NCBI GenBank assembly: GCA_017883385.1 | Contig: JADGNQ010000009.1 | Span: 20,339 to 84,338, forward strand | Source of the DNA: Candidatus Sulfotelmatobacter sp. | GTDB lineage: Bacteria; Acidobacteriota; Terriglobia; Terriglobales; Acidobacteriaceae | Direction of reading: 5' to 3' | DNA: 64,000 nucleotides | In this document: positions 15,505 to 22,695 of the stretch, in pieces | How positions within the stretch are numbered: the stretch's first letter is position 1 | Layout: each line of letters starts with the position of its first letter | Position numbers and translations under genes: made by a program | The notes under the pieces: model-generated | Told to the model about the DNA's origin: nothing | The model's input: the letters and a program-made list of their open reading frames with translations, nothing else | The model's database searches: none

Positions 15505-18186
15505 CTACCCCCCATCCAGCGTGGACCGCACTTTCTGCGCCAGTGCGACCTTGCCGAAAGGTTTCTGCAGCAGCTTCACACCCGGCTCCAGCACCTTGTG
15601 CTGCACCACCATGTCGTCGGTGTACCCCGTCATGTAGACGATCTTCGTTTGAGGACGCTGCCCCAGAACTTTCTCCGCCAACTGGCGCCCGCTCATGCCC
15701 GGCATGATGACATCGGTGAGCAAAAGATTAATCGGCTCCGAGAACTTCTCGGCCACCTGAAGCGCCTGCTCCGCGCTTGACGCCTCCAGCACCGTGTAGC
15801 CGTACCCTTCCAGAAAGATGCGCGTCAGTTCGCGCAGGTCCGGCTCATCTTCCACGATCAGAATGGTTTCTGTTCCCCCCGCCACCTTCTCGCCCGTCAT
15901 CGGCGACGGCAGCCTGCGCGCACGATCCTCCGCTACCGGCAAATAAATGCGGAAGTCGCTGCCGCGCCCCACTTCACTCTCTACCTGGATGCTTCCTCCG
16001 CTCTGTTTCACAATTCCATACACCGTCGCCAAACCAAGCCCCGTTCCCTTTCCCCTCGGCTTGGTCGTAAAGAAGGGCTCGAAAATATGGGCCATAATTC
16101 CCGCATCCATCCCATGTCCGGTGTCGGTCACCCTCAACATCACGTACCGTCCAGCCGCAAGCTCCAGGTCGCGACCTCGATCCCCGTCGACTTCCACATT
16201 CGATGTTTCCATGACCAGTTTGCCGCCCTGCGGCATGGCATCGCGTGCGTTGACCGCCAGGTTCATCAGCACCTGCTCCACCCGCCCTGGGTCCGCCTTC
16301 ACCGGCACCAGCGATGGATGCAAGCTTGCGATCAACTCAATATCCTCGCCAATCACGCGCGCCAGCATTTTCTGCACGTCCGCCACCGCCGCATTCAAAT
16401 CCAGCACTTTCGGCAGCAGCACCTGCTTGCGGCTGAAGGCCAGCAGTTGCTGCGTCAGCGACGCGGCTCGTTCCGCGGCCCTCCGGATCTGCTCCAGGCC
16501 ATTCCGCGCCTGTTCGTCCGCTCCTTCCAGCAACAGCTCGCCGTGGCCCATGATGATGCTCAAGATGTTGTTGAAGTCGTGCGCCACGCCTCCCGCCAGC
16601 CGGCCGATCGCCTCCAGTTGTTGCGCGTTCCGCAGCTGCTCTTCCAGATGCATCCGCTCGGTCACATCGCGCGTAATACCCCACGTCCGAACCCAATGTC
16701 CGTCGACCACCATCCCGATCATCGTGTTACGAAAAATCTTCCTCTGTCCATTGGAATCAACCTCACGCGACTCCTGGTCCGTCGTCCGGTAACCGGATCG
16801 GATGAAGTTCTCCATAAACTCATGCGTCACGGGATCGTTGAGCACCAGGAAATCAGTCAGCGGCCTCCCGATCAACTCCTGCGCCGACGCCCGGCCGTAC
16901 ATCTTCGCCATGGCATCGTTGCATTCCGCCATAACGCCGTGCTTTCGCCCCAACGTCATCTGCTCACTGGCAGGGAGGTGGCACGGAACGGGCGGCTCAT
17001 ACTCCATGCGGAAGATTCCCTCGGAACTCTGCGCCACAAACATCCGGTAGCGCTCTTCACTCTGGCGCAGCGCCTCGTTCGCTCGTTTCCGCTCCGTAAT
17101 GTCGATCAACAGCCCACGCGTCAGCCGTTTCCCGGTCTCCGGGTCGCGAACAATCATCGCCTCGTCCCGCAGCCATACTTCCTGCCCGTCCTGCCTGCGC
17201 ATCCGGTACTCAACCTGGAACGGACGCCCCTCCTCCCAGCTATCCTCCAGCAGCGCGGTCGGATAGTCTTCCGGATTTAAACGATCCCACCAGAAGGTTG
17301 GGTCGGACAAGCAATCCTCTGGACGGTAGCCGAGAATCGTCTTCACCTGCGGGCTCAGGTAGAGAAAACGGCCGCGCGCTCCAGCCTCCGCCACATACGA
17401 GATCGCCGGAACCTGCTCCACCACCTGCCGGTATTGCGCTTCCGCGTCCCGCAGGGCGGCCGTGGCTCGTTTGCTCTCCGCCTGGGCACGGATCGACGTG
17501 ATGCCGTAGACCAGGTTGTTGGCGATCTCCGCGAGCAGATCCACTTCCGAACTCTCGAATGATCCCGCCTGCTCCGAGTAGATCGCCAACACGCCGAAAG
17601 GGGTGCCCGCGGCTCGCAGTGGCAGTGCGATCGTCGCTGCGTATCCTCGACTTAACGCCGCTTCGCGCCACGGCGCAAACTGGGGATCGGTTTCTGTATC
17701 CGCAATCACGCAAATCCGGTTCTCCCGGATCGCCGTCCCCACCGGCCCGTGCCCGGCCGGAGTATCCGACCACTTCACCTCAATCTTCGACAGGTATCCA
17801 CTGTCGGACCCGGCGTGTGCCATGGGACGCACGGTCTTTGCTTCGTCCACTTCCGCGTACGCAATCCCCGCCATCCGGTATCCGCCGATGCGCACAATAA
17901 TGTCGCACACTTGATCCAGCAGTTCCTGCTCGCTTCCGGCTTTGGCCAGCGCCTGGCTGCACGCACTCAGCGCGCGCAGCGCCCGGTTTAGCCGCCGCAA
18001 TTCTTTGTGGACTCCGCTCTCGGGACGGTACTCAGAGGAGGTTTCGCTTGGGGTTGATGCGGATGGAGATTGTGCCATCGAGACGCCCGGGCTGCCACTT
18101 CCGCCAGAGCTCTTCTCGGAAGCGTGAGCCGTCTCCGATGGTTCGTCGAACTGAGATCTCCCCTGTGTCATGGAACCTGCCGGCAT
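15505..18186 (-). CDS. Hybrid sensor histidine kinase (GAF-PAS-PAS-HisKA-HATPase-REC)
   Basis: A cytoplasmic-looking kinase of 893 residues. In order it shows a low-complexity Ser-rich N-terminus, a GAF domain (about 70-220), two PAS/PAC modules (about 250-370 and 380-510), and a HisKA domain with phospho-His in GGVAHDFNNIL (about 534). An HATPase follows, with N box NLAVNARDAMP and G boxes DTGHGMD and GKGTGLGLATVYG. The C-terminal receiver has phospho-Asp in LLLTDVIMPGMSG. It should autophosphorylate and pass phosphate to its own receiver, with output to an unknown partner. There are no membrane segments, so it senses an internal ligand or redox state. Downstream is a hypothetical gene on the same strand. 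Confidence 0.92.
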   Translation of the reverse strand: MPAGSMTQGRSQFDEPSETAHASEKSSGGSGSPGVSMAQSPSASTPSETSSEYRPESGVHKELRRLNRALRALSACSQALAKAGSEQELLDQVCDIIVRIGGYRMAGIAYAEVDEAKTVRPMAHAGSDSGYLSKIEVKWSDTPAGHGPVGTAIRENRICVIADTETDPQFAPWREAALSRGYAATIALPLRAAGTPFGVLAIYSEQAGSFESSEVDLLAEIANNLVYGITSIRAQAESKRATAALRDAEAQYRQVVEQVPAISYVAEAGARGRFLYLSPQVKTILGYRPEDCLSDPTFWWDRLNPEDYPTALLEDSWEEGRPFQVEYRMRRQDGQEVWLRDEAMIVRDPETGKRLTRGLLIDITERKRANEALRQSEERYRMFVAQSSEGIFRMEYEPPVPCHLPASEQMTLGRKHGVMAECNDAMAKMYGRASAQELIGRPLTDFLVLNDPVTHEFMENFIRSGYRTTDQESREVDSNGQRKIFRNTMIGMVVDGHWVRTWGITRDVTERMHLEEQLRNAQQLEAIGRLAGGVAHDFNNILSIIMGHGELLLEGADEQARNGLEQIRRAAERAASLTQQLLAFSRKQVLLPKVLDLNAAVADVQKMLARVIGEDIELIASLHPSLVPVKADPGRVEQVLMNLAVNARDAMPQGGKLVMETSNVEVDGDRGRDLELAAGRYVMLRVTDTGHGMDAGIMAHIFEPFFTTKPRGKGTGLGLATVYGIVKQSGGSIQVESEVGRGSDFRIYLPVAEDRARRLPSPMTGEKVAGGTETILIVEDEPDLRELTRIFLEGYGYTVLEASSAEQALQVAEKFSEPINLLLTDVIMPGMSGRQLAEKVLGQRPQTKIVYMTGYTDDMVVQHKVLEPGVKLLQKPFGKVALAQKVRSTLDGG

Positions 18187-18286
18187 CTCCGGCGGCTTCT
18201 ATTTCTTTTTCAGTAGTGTACAGTTTTCTGCTGCACCTCCTTCCAAAAACTGTTTCTTGTCCTGATTCCGTATTAAGCACGTCCTG

Positions 18287-18373
18287 GTGACTCAACCCTC
18301 AACCCCTGTCATGCTCAGCGGAGCACCGAGAGGCGCGAAGCGATTCTCGGTGCGCTGCCGAAGCATCCCTACC
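18287..18373. repeat. 87-bp direct repeat, copy 1
   Basis: This copy matches 18594-18680 with about four mismatches in 87 bases, including the non-palindromic lead GTGACTCAACCCTCAACCCC. The inner part is a palindrome (GCACCGAGA..TCTCGGTGC). The two copies bracket the gene remnant at 18410-18577. Confidence 0.75.
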
Positions 18374-18409
18374 AACCTCCGTGTACTCCGTGTCCTCTGT
18401 GGTTGTATT

Positions 18410-18577
18410 TCAGGTTTTGCCGGTTCGCCCGCAAACCTCATAGTGCCGTGCCACCTCAGACGCGTACTTCCTCCCCACGCTGTCCCCGTTCTCCGCCAGC
18501 CATTGGCTCAGCCGGAGCCGCGTCGCGTACCTGCCCGTATAGCTGAACGCCCCGGTAATGACAACCGTTTCTCTCAT
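18410..18577 (-). pseudogene. Internally deleted NAD(P)-binding protein remnant
   Basis: A complete 55-codon frame that reads like the two ends of a larger gene joined. The N-terminus MRETVVITGAFSYTGRYAT is a Rossmann start (the GxxxxTG-type loop of NmrA or NDUFA9-like atypical SDR proteins). After about 20 residues it jumps to LSQWLAENGDSVGRKYASEV, which resembles the C-terminal tail of the same family. The roughly 250 central residues are missing. It lies downstream of the GbsR-like regulator gene on the same strand, behind a matching operator (18728-18745), and is bracketed by 87-bp direct repeats. The family identity of both ends is from memory. Confidence 0.6.
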
Positions 18578-18593
18578 GTGTCCGTCCACCCCA

Positions 18594-18680
18594 GTGACTC
18601 AACCCTCAACCCCTGTCATGCTGAGCGGAGCACCGAGAAGCGCGAAGCGATTCTCGGTGCGCAGTCGAAGCATCCCTACC
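18594..18680. repeat. 87-bp direct repeat, copy 2
   Basis: Near-identical to 18287-18373, same orientation. It sits between the operator at 18728 and the start of the gene remnant, so it separates the remnant from its presumed promoter. Confidence 0.75.
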
Positions 18681-18727
18681 CCATCGGTCACCTTCGCAAC
18701 GCCGCCCCCTATCGCATATGTCAGATA

Positions 18728-18745
18728 GTTCTGTACGAACAGAAC
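18728..18745. promoter_or_regulatory. Operator 2 for the GbsR-like regulator
   Basis: GTTCTGTACGAACAGAAC has 7-base arms around ACGA. It shares the consensus TTCWGTACRAACWGAA with the site upstream of the regulator gene. It lies just after the regulator's stop, where it could control the gene that is now a remnant. Confidence 0.65.
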
Positions 18746-18767
18746 ATGCGAGACAAAAAAGGGTGCC

Positions 18768-19292
18768 CTAGCCCGCCTTCCTCCGCATCTTCGTCCCCAT
18801 GCGCAACAGTTTCCGCACCGTACCCGTTGGCAGGCGCTTCATCTGGTCGTGCAGTTCCGTCACGGCCTCGAAGAACCCGGCCATGGCTGCCAGCCGCTCC
18901 CGCGTGTAATCCGCACCCAGCTCTTTCGGATCCAGATCGGCCAGGCCCCGCCGCAACATCTCCCGTGTCGGATCGATCTCCCGCCGCTTCCTCTGCTCAA
19001 TCACCAGCCGGAACATCTCCCACACGTCTTTCATCGACTCATAGTGCTCGCGCCGGTCGCCCAGCACGTGCACTGCCCGCACAATCCCCCAGGTCTCCAG
19101 TTCCCGGATCGACGTGCTCACATTCGACCGCGCCACGCTCAGTGTCTCGGCAATCTCCTCCGCCGGCAGCGCCCGCGGCGACAAATACAGCAGCGCATGG
19201 ATCTGCGCCACCGTCCGGTTGATCCCCCACCGCGTCCCCATCTCTCCCCAGTGGAGGATGTACTGCTTCTGTACCCCAGTAAGTTCCGCCAT
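18768..19292 (-). CDS. GbsR/MarR-family transcriptional regulator
   Basis: A protein of 174 residues. The winged helix-turn-helix occupies about residues 25-90 (ALPAEEIAETLSVARSNVSTSIRELETWGIV), preceded by the GbsR-typical HWGEMGTRWGINRTVAQIHALL, with a helical dimerisation tail. GbsR-type regulators sense small ligands and repress nearby genes. A palindrome at 19302-19317 just before the start fits autoregulation. A second near-identical palindrome lies downstream of the stop. The presumed target gene downstream survives only as a short remnant, so this regulator may have lost its local job. Confidence 0.88.
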   Translation of the reverse strand: MAELTGVQKQYILHWGEMGTRWGINRTVAQIHALLYLSPRALPAEEIAETLSVARSNVSTSIRELETWGIVRAVHVLGDRREHYESMKDVWEMFRLVIEQRKRREIDPTREMLRRGLADLDPKELGADYTRERLAAMAGFFEAVTELHDQMKRLPTGTVRKLLRMGTKMRRKAG

Positions 19293-19301
19293 AACGTTTC
19301 T

Positions 19302-19317
19302 TTCAGTACAAACTGAA
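19302..19317. promoter_or_regulatory. Operator 1 upstream of the GbsR-like gene
   Basis: TTCAGTACAAACTGAA has 6-base arms. It lies 10 nt upstream of the regulator's ATG and next to a TATATT (minus strand, 19316-19321) that could be a -10 element. It matches operator 2 at 11 of 16 positions in a symmetric manner. Confidence 0.65.
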
Positions 19318-19614
19318 TATACAGAATAATCGGCCCGTCGTCAAGCGTCGATTGTGTGACGCGGGCGCCCCCTCCCCGCGAACGGCCAGTGGTATAGACG
19401 CGGCGGTGGCTACCTGAGCTCGTGTGGGGACGGCCGCCCTCGGCCGTCCGTCGCGCGAAGCTCGGCCTACAAATTAGTCGGCGAGAACAAAGGTCTTGCG
19501 CTACGTCCCTATTGTGTATGTCTTGCGGAAGAAACCTCCGACCGGTGTTATTCGGGGGATTTGCCCCTCGATGAGGCGGATGCTGCGGGCCTAAGAACAC
19601 GAAGATTTACAGCC
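19318..19614. other. Spacer with a palindromic repeat
   Basis: No gene is seen. A good copy of the GGACAGCCG family (GGACGGCCGCCCTCGGCCGTCC and CGCGCGAAGCTCG) lies at about 19422-19466. The rest has no recognisable signal. Confidence 0.5.
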
Positions 19615-19818
19615 CTAGTTCAAGGGCGTAGCAGAGGGATCGCTCAGCGCGATGAGCTTGCCCGGCGGGTATTCCGCGGGCGTGAGGGGAGTGTCCGGGT
19701 CGGGGTTGATGATCGTCAGCACTTTGCCGCTGCGAACTCCGCGGATCGTCAGGCTCTGATCCTCAACGGCGATGACCCTGTATTTTTCGTCGAAGATTGC
19801 CACCCTGGCTGTGCTCAT
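19615..19818 (-). CDS. Small hypothetical protein
   Basis: A soluble protein of 67 residues, rich in beta-forming stretches (ARVAIFDEKYRVIAVEDQSLTIRG and KVLTIINPDPDTPLTPAEY). No ribosome-binding site is obvious; an upstream ATG at 19833 is an alternative start. The composition is protein-like and there is no overlapping gene. No family was recognised. Confidence 0.5.
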   Translation of the reverse strand: MSTARVAIFDEKYRVIAVEDQSLTIRGVRSGKVLTIINPDPDTPLTPAEYPPGKLIALSDPSATPLN

Positions 19819-19975
19819 AGGAATTAGATGCATAATTCTAGGTCACGACTCGCTCTACTTGCTAGCCGATTCCCGAATTTGGAACAGTCTCTTCATTTAT
19901 AGTCCTTTAGCCCGTGTGGTTTGCCCACTTTCCCAAATCGCCAACCGCCAATCTACAATCTGAATTCCACTCCCC

Positions 19976-20809
19976 ATGGACACCGCCCGCATCGCCGAAC
20001 TACTGAAGCCGTTCCTGTCCGCAGATCCAAACCCTCGTCATTCCGAACCGGCGCCGGCCGGCGAGGCTTGCCCTGAGCAGAGTCGAAGGGAATCTGCTGT
20101 CCTGTCCTCCGCTCAGATGCAGAGTATATCGACGTACATCGATATACTCCTCCGCTGGAACGCCCGCATCAACCTGACGGCAATCCGCGACCCCGAAGAC
20201 ATCGTCACCCGCCACTTCGGAGAGTCCTTCTTCGCAGCCCGACACCTGTTCCCGAACAATGTCCATGTAGGGACAGCCGCCCCCGGCTGTCCGGCCGAGC
20301 CAGGCTCGGCTCCTGGTGCGAGCCCGGCTGCGGAGCAAGCTCCGGAGGGGCGAAAGGACCTCTCTTCCCACCGCCCTTCCATTGCCGACATCGGTTCCGG
20401 CGCCGGATTCCCCGGCCTTCCCATCAAGCTCTGGGCGCCCCACATCTCCCTCACCCTGATCGAGTCCAACCACAAGAAGGCCACCTTCCTCCGCGAAGTC
20501 ACCCGCGCCCTTACATTGACGGATGTCAATATACAAAACACCCGCGCCGAGATCCTCACCGAAACCTTCGCTGTAGTCACCCTGCGCGCCGTTGAACACT
20601 TCGAAACCATCCTCCCCACAGCCGCCACCCTGGTCGCCCCCGGAGGACGCCTTGCCCTCCTGATCGGCACCGCCCAACAAGCTCAAGCCCGATCCACGTT
20701 GCCCCATCTCACCTGGTCCGACCCAGTCCCCGTCCCTCAATCCCGCGCCAGGATGTTGCTCGTGGCTCATCGCCCGACACATGCGATGGCAAACTCCGAA
20801 TCAAAGTAG
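19976..20809 (+). CDS. rsmG: 16S rRNA (guanine527-N7)-methyltransferase RsmG, with inserts
   Basis: A methyltransferase with the SAM-binding motif IADIGSGAGFPGLPIKLW and the family segment INLTAIRDPEDIVTRHFGES. RsmG methylates G527 of 16S rRNA. At 277 residues it is about 60-70 longer than usual. The excess sits in two places. Residues about 25-44 (GEACPEQSRRESA) and about 96-132 (VHVGTAAPGCPAEPGSAP and on) are encoded by palindromic repeats in frame. The second insert falls just before the SAM motif. The gene lies at the left edge of the parS spacer, its classic position beside parAB. No clear ribosome-binding site precedes the ATG. Confidence 0.9.
   Translation: MDTARIAELLKPFLSADPNPRHSEPAPAGEACPEQSRRESAVLSSAQMQSISTYIDILLRWNARINLTAIRDPEDIVTRHFGESFFAARHLFPNNVHVGTAAPGCPAEPGSAPGASPAAEQAPEGRKDLSSHRPSIADIGSGAGFPGLPIKLWAPHISLTLIESNHKKATFLREVTRALTLTDVNIQNTRAEILTETFAVVTLRAVEHFETILPTAATLVAPGGRLALLIGTAQQAQARSTLPHLTWSDPVPVPQSRARMLLVAHRPTHAMANSESK
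20266..20350. repeat. GGACAGCCG palindromic repeat inside rsmG
   Basis: GGACAGCCG..CGGCTGTCC is followed by GCCGAGCCAGGCTCGGC and a further inverted segment. It is translated as about 35 extra residues of RsmG. Confidence 0.75.
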
Positions 20810-21159
20810 TCAATAGTGGTTCATAACCAAGCTCTATGGCCATTGTTTGAGTAATTGTGACCTGAGATTCTCTATTTCAGCACAACAAGTGGGACGATAC
20901 TGGTTATTTATGCGAAATTGTGGCCTCCGCAGACACTGAGAGGCAGGCACAGGCGCTTTAGCCGCAGGCGAGATGATCGCCCCAGCCGTTCCAGTTTGAC
21001 TCGAGGAACCGAATATAGAACAAGTGGTCCAAGCGGCCAAATTTACCGCGCCCATAAGCCGATTATTACCACGGACCTTCGTGCCATCTAACACCAAAAG
21101 TGGGAAATAACATCAGAATTCGCCGCATCATTCTCCAGCGGAATGCTCGCCTCAAGAAG
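20810..21159. other. rsmG-parA spacer, left part; candidate origin region
   Basis: No gene is supported. The segment 20810-20930 is more AT-rich than its surroundings (GGTTATTTATGCGAAATTGTGG). Together with the parS cluster and a DnaA-box-like site to the right, it lies where the plus strand changes from C-rich to G-rich. It is a candidate replication origin, not proven. Confidence 0.4.
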
Positions 21160-21168
21160 TTTTCCACA
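21160..21168 (+). promoter_or_regulatory. DnaA-box-like site beside parS
   Basis: TTTTCCACA fits the DnaA-box consensus TTWTNCACA. It ends one base before the first parS-like site. Confidence 0.4.
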
Positions 21169-21169
21169 G

Positions 21170-21185
21170 TGTTCCCGCGGGAACA
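21170..21185. promoter_or_regulatory. parS-like site 1
   Basis: TGTTCCCGCGGGAACA is a perfect 16-bp palindrome with the TGTT..AACA ends of parS. It differs from the classic TGTTTCACGTGAAACA in the centre. Confidence 0.75.
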
Positions 21186-21264
21186 TTACTCCGCTTTTCG
21201 CTCATCGCTTGCGATTTCCAAGCAAGCTTCCCGCTGTGCGCTAAGGCCGTGTGTCAAAGCAAAG

Positions 21265-21280
21265 TGTTCCCGCAGGAACG
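21265..21280. promoter_or_regulatory. parS-like site 2
   Basis: TGTTCCCGCAGGAACG shows one mismatch from the local consensus TGTTCCYGCRGGAACA at its last base. Confidence 0.7.
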
Positions 21281-21378
21281 TTTCTCTCACTCCATCCTGC
21301 CGTCACGAACTAATGACTGCGGAGAGAAACCAGGCAGCCTCCTCCACGGTTGCATCCCTCGCCCCACAGCCCGCAGGA

Positions 21379-21394
21379 TGTTCCTGCAGGAACA
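21379..21394. promoter_or_regulatory. parS-like site 3
   Basis: TGTTCCTGCAGGAACA is a perfect palindrome. Confidence 0.75.
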
Positions 21395-21449
21395 CTTCTC
21401 CTTATATGCGTCCAGACGACGACATCGCGAGGGCAAACCTAGTGCTCAA

Positions 21450-21465
21450 TGTTCCTGCGGGAACA
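21450..21465. promoter_or_regulatory. parS-like site 4
   Basis: TGTTCCTGCGGGAACA lies within a slightly longer inverted repeat (CAATGTTCC..GGAACATTG). It is about 75 nt upstream of the parA start and may also modulate parA transcription. Confidence 0.75.
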
Positions 21466-21538
21466 TTGGACGCGTTTTGCACACAATTCACTCTTGTGCA
21501 CAGCAATTCTTCATTGCATTTGAAATGCGAAGCGGACT

Positions 21539-22474
21539 ATGCTGCCGGGTAGCTCTGATTCTCCTGACAATCCAATGGGACGCGTTATCGCTGTTGCCAA
21601 TCAGAAGGGCGGCGTGGGCAAGACTACGACCGCCATCAACCTGGCCGCATCCTTTGCGGCTGCGGAAGTCAACACGCTGCTCGTCGACTGCGATCCGCAG
21701 TCGAATGCCACGAGCGGCCTGGGGTTCGTGAAGGACCCTGATCGCATCAGCTCTTACCACCTGCTCATGGGCGCAGCCTCGGCTGAGGAGGCGCTGCTCA
21801 CCACAGATCTGGAGCAGCTCTGGCTGATTCCTGCGCACAAGAACCTGATTGGTGCAAACCTTGAACTGGTGGACGCAGAGGGGCGCGAGTTTCGCATGCG
21901 CGACGCGCTGGCAACACTGCGCGATCGCTTCCAGTTCATCGTGCTGGACTGTCCGCCAGCGCTGGATCTGCTCACGCTGAACGCACTGGTCGCGGCCGAC
22001 GCGGTGCTGATCCCAATGCAGGGGGAGTACTTTGCGCTCGAGGGCATCAGCGAGCTGCTGGACACGCTCGAGCGGATTCGCGCGGCGCTTAATCCTGAAC
22101 TTGCGATTGAAGGCGTGGTGCTGACCATGTTCGATGACCGCACCAACCTGGCGCAGCAGGTGATGAGCGAGCTGAAGAAATACTTTGGAGAGAAGCTGTG
22201 CCGGACGACGATCCCGCGGAACATACGGCTGGCGGAGGCGCCCAGCCATGGGCTCGCGGCGCTGGTGTACGATCCGCGGTCGAAAGGGGCGGAGAGTTAT
22301 ATACGGCTGGCGAAGGAGATTATTGAACGGCAGCCTTCCGCTGTGAGCTCTCAGACGGCAGCGGAAGTGTTAGGCACGCAAGTCTTAACCACAGAGGACA
22401 CAGGGGAACACAGAGGAGGGCAGGCGGTGGAGGAGATTGCGGCGCCGGCGGACGCGATGGACAAGAGCGCTTAG
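21539..22474 (+). CDS. parA: Chromosome-partitioning ATPase ParA (Soj)
   Basis: A protein of 311 residues with the deviant Walker A QKGGVGKTTTAINLA, Walker A' DCDPQSNATSGLG and Walker B VLDCPPALDLLT. ParA forms DNA-bound ATP dimers that pull ParB-parS complexes apart during segregation. The usual fold ends near residue 265. The last 45 residues are a tail, part of which (TTEDTGEHRGG) is encoded by a copy of the ACCACAGAGGACACAG repeat, probably absorbed by read-through. Homology begins at the in-frame ATG at 21575, an alternative start. Four parS sites lie just upstream. The next gene is not parB but the KAP NTPase gene. Confidence 0.93.
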   Translation: MLPGSSDSPDNPMGRVIAVANQKGGVGKTTTAINLAASFAAAEVNTLLVDCDPQSNATSGLGFVKDPDRISSYHLLMGAASAEEALLTTDLEQLWLIPAHKNLIGANLELVDAEGREFRMRDALATLRDRFQFIVLDCPPALDLLTLNALVAADAVLIPMQGEYFALEGISELLDTLERIRAALNPELAIEGVVLTMFDDRTNLAQQVMSELKKYFGEKLCRTTIPRNIRLAEAPSHGLAALVYDPRSKGAESYIRLAKEIIERQPSAVSSQTAAEVLGTQVLTTEDTGEHRGGQAVEEIAAPADAMDKSA

Positions 22475-22602
22475 TATATTGATGAGCGTCTATGTATTAG
22501 ATTGATGGGCGTCGATATACTTAGGTTGCGAGACGGCAAAAGCCCCAACCGACGTGGTTCGTGCGAGAGAACTCCTTGCGGTGGCACAGGCGGGAACTAG
22601 GG

Positions 22603-22665
22603 GATAGGGATCCTTCGACTGTGTTGTCACCCGTTTCACGGGCGACAACTTCGCTCAGGATGACA
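22603..22665. repeat. REP-like repeat (TCATCCTGAGC family), reverse copy
   Basis: AGGGATCCTTCGACTG to CTTCGCTCAGGATGACA, with an inner hairpin (GTTGTCACCCGTTTCACGGGCGACAAC). It lies between parA and the next gene. Confidence 0.7.
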
Positions 22666-22695
22666 CGTGGTGGGCGGGGAGAGGCGGGAACCGCG

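Noticed and set aside
16087..17280. Open frames opposite the hybrid kinase
   Set aside because: The kinase motifs are unambiguous; the overlaps lack any protein-like pattern.
18287..19222. 311-codon plus-strand frame opposite the GbsR-like gene
   Set aside because: It spans two direct repeats and two operators and is Pro/Ser/Arg-rich noise.
21100..21552. Plus-strand frame across the parS cluster
   Set aside because: It runs through four palindromic sites, has no family resemblance and would overlap the parA start.
22561..22695. Upstream extension of the KAP gene
   Set aside because: The 45 extra codons run through a REP repeat; the ATG at 22696 is the first start after it.
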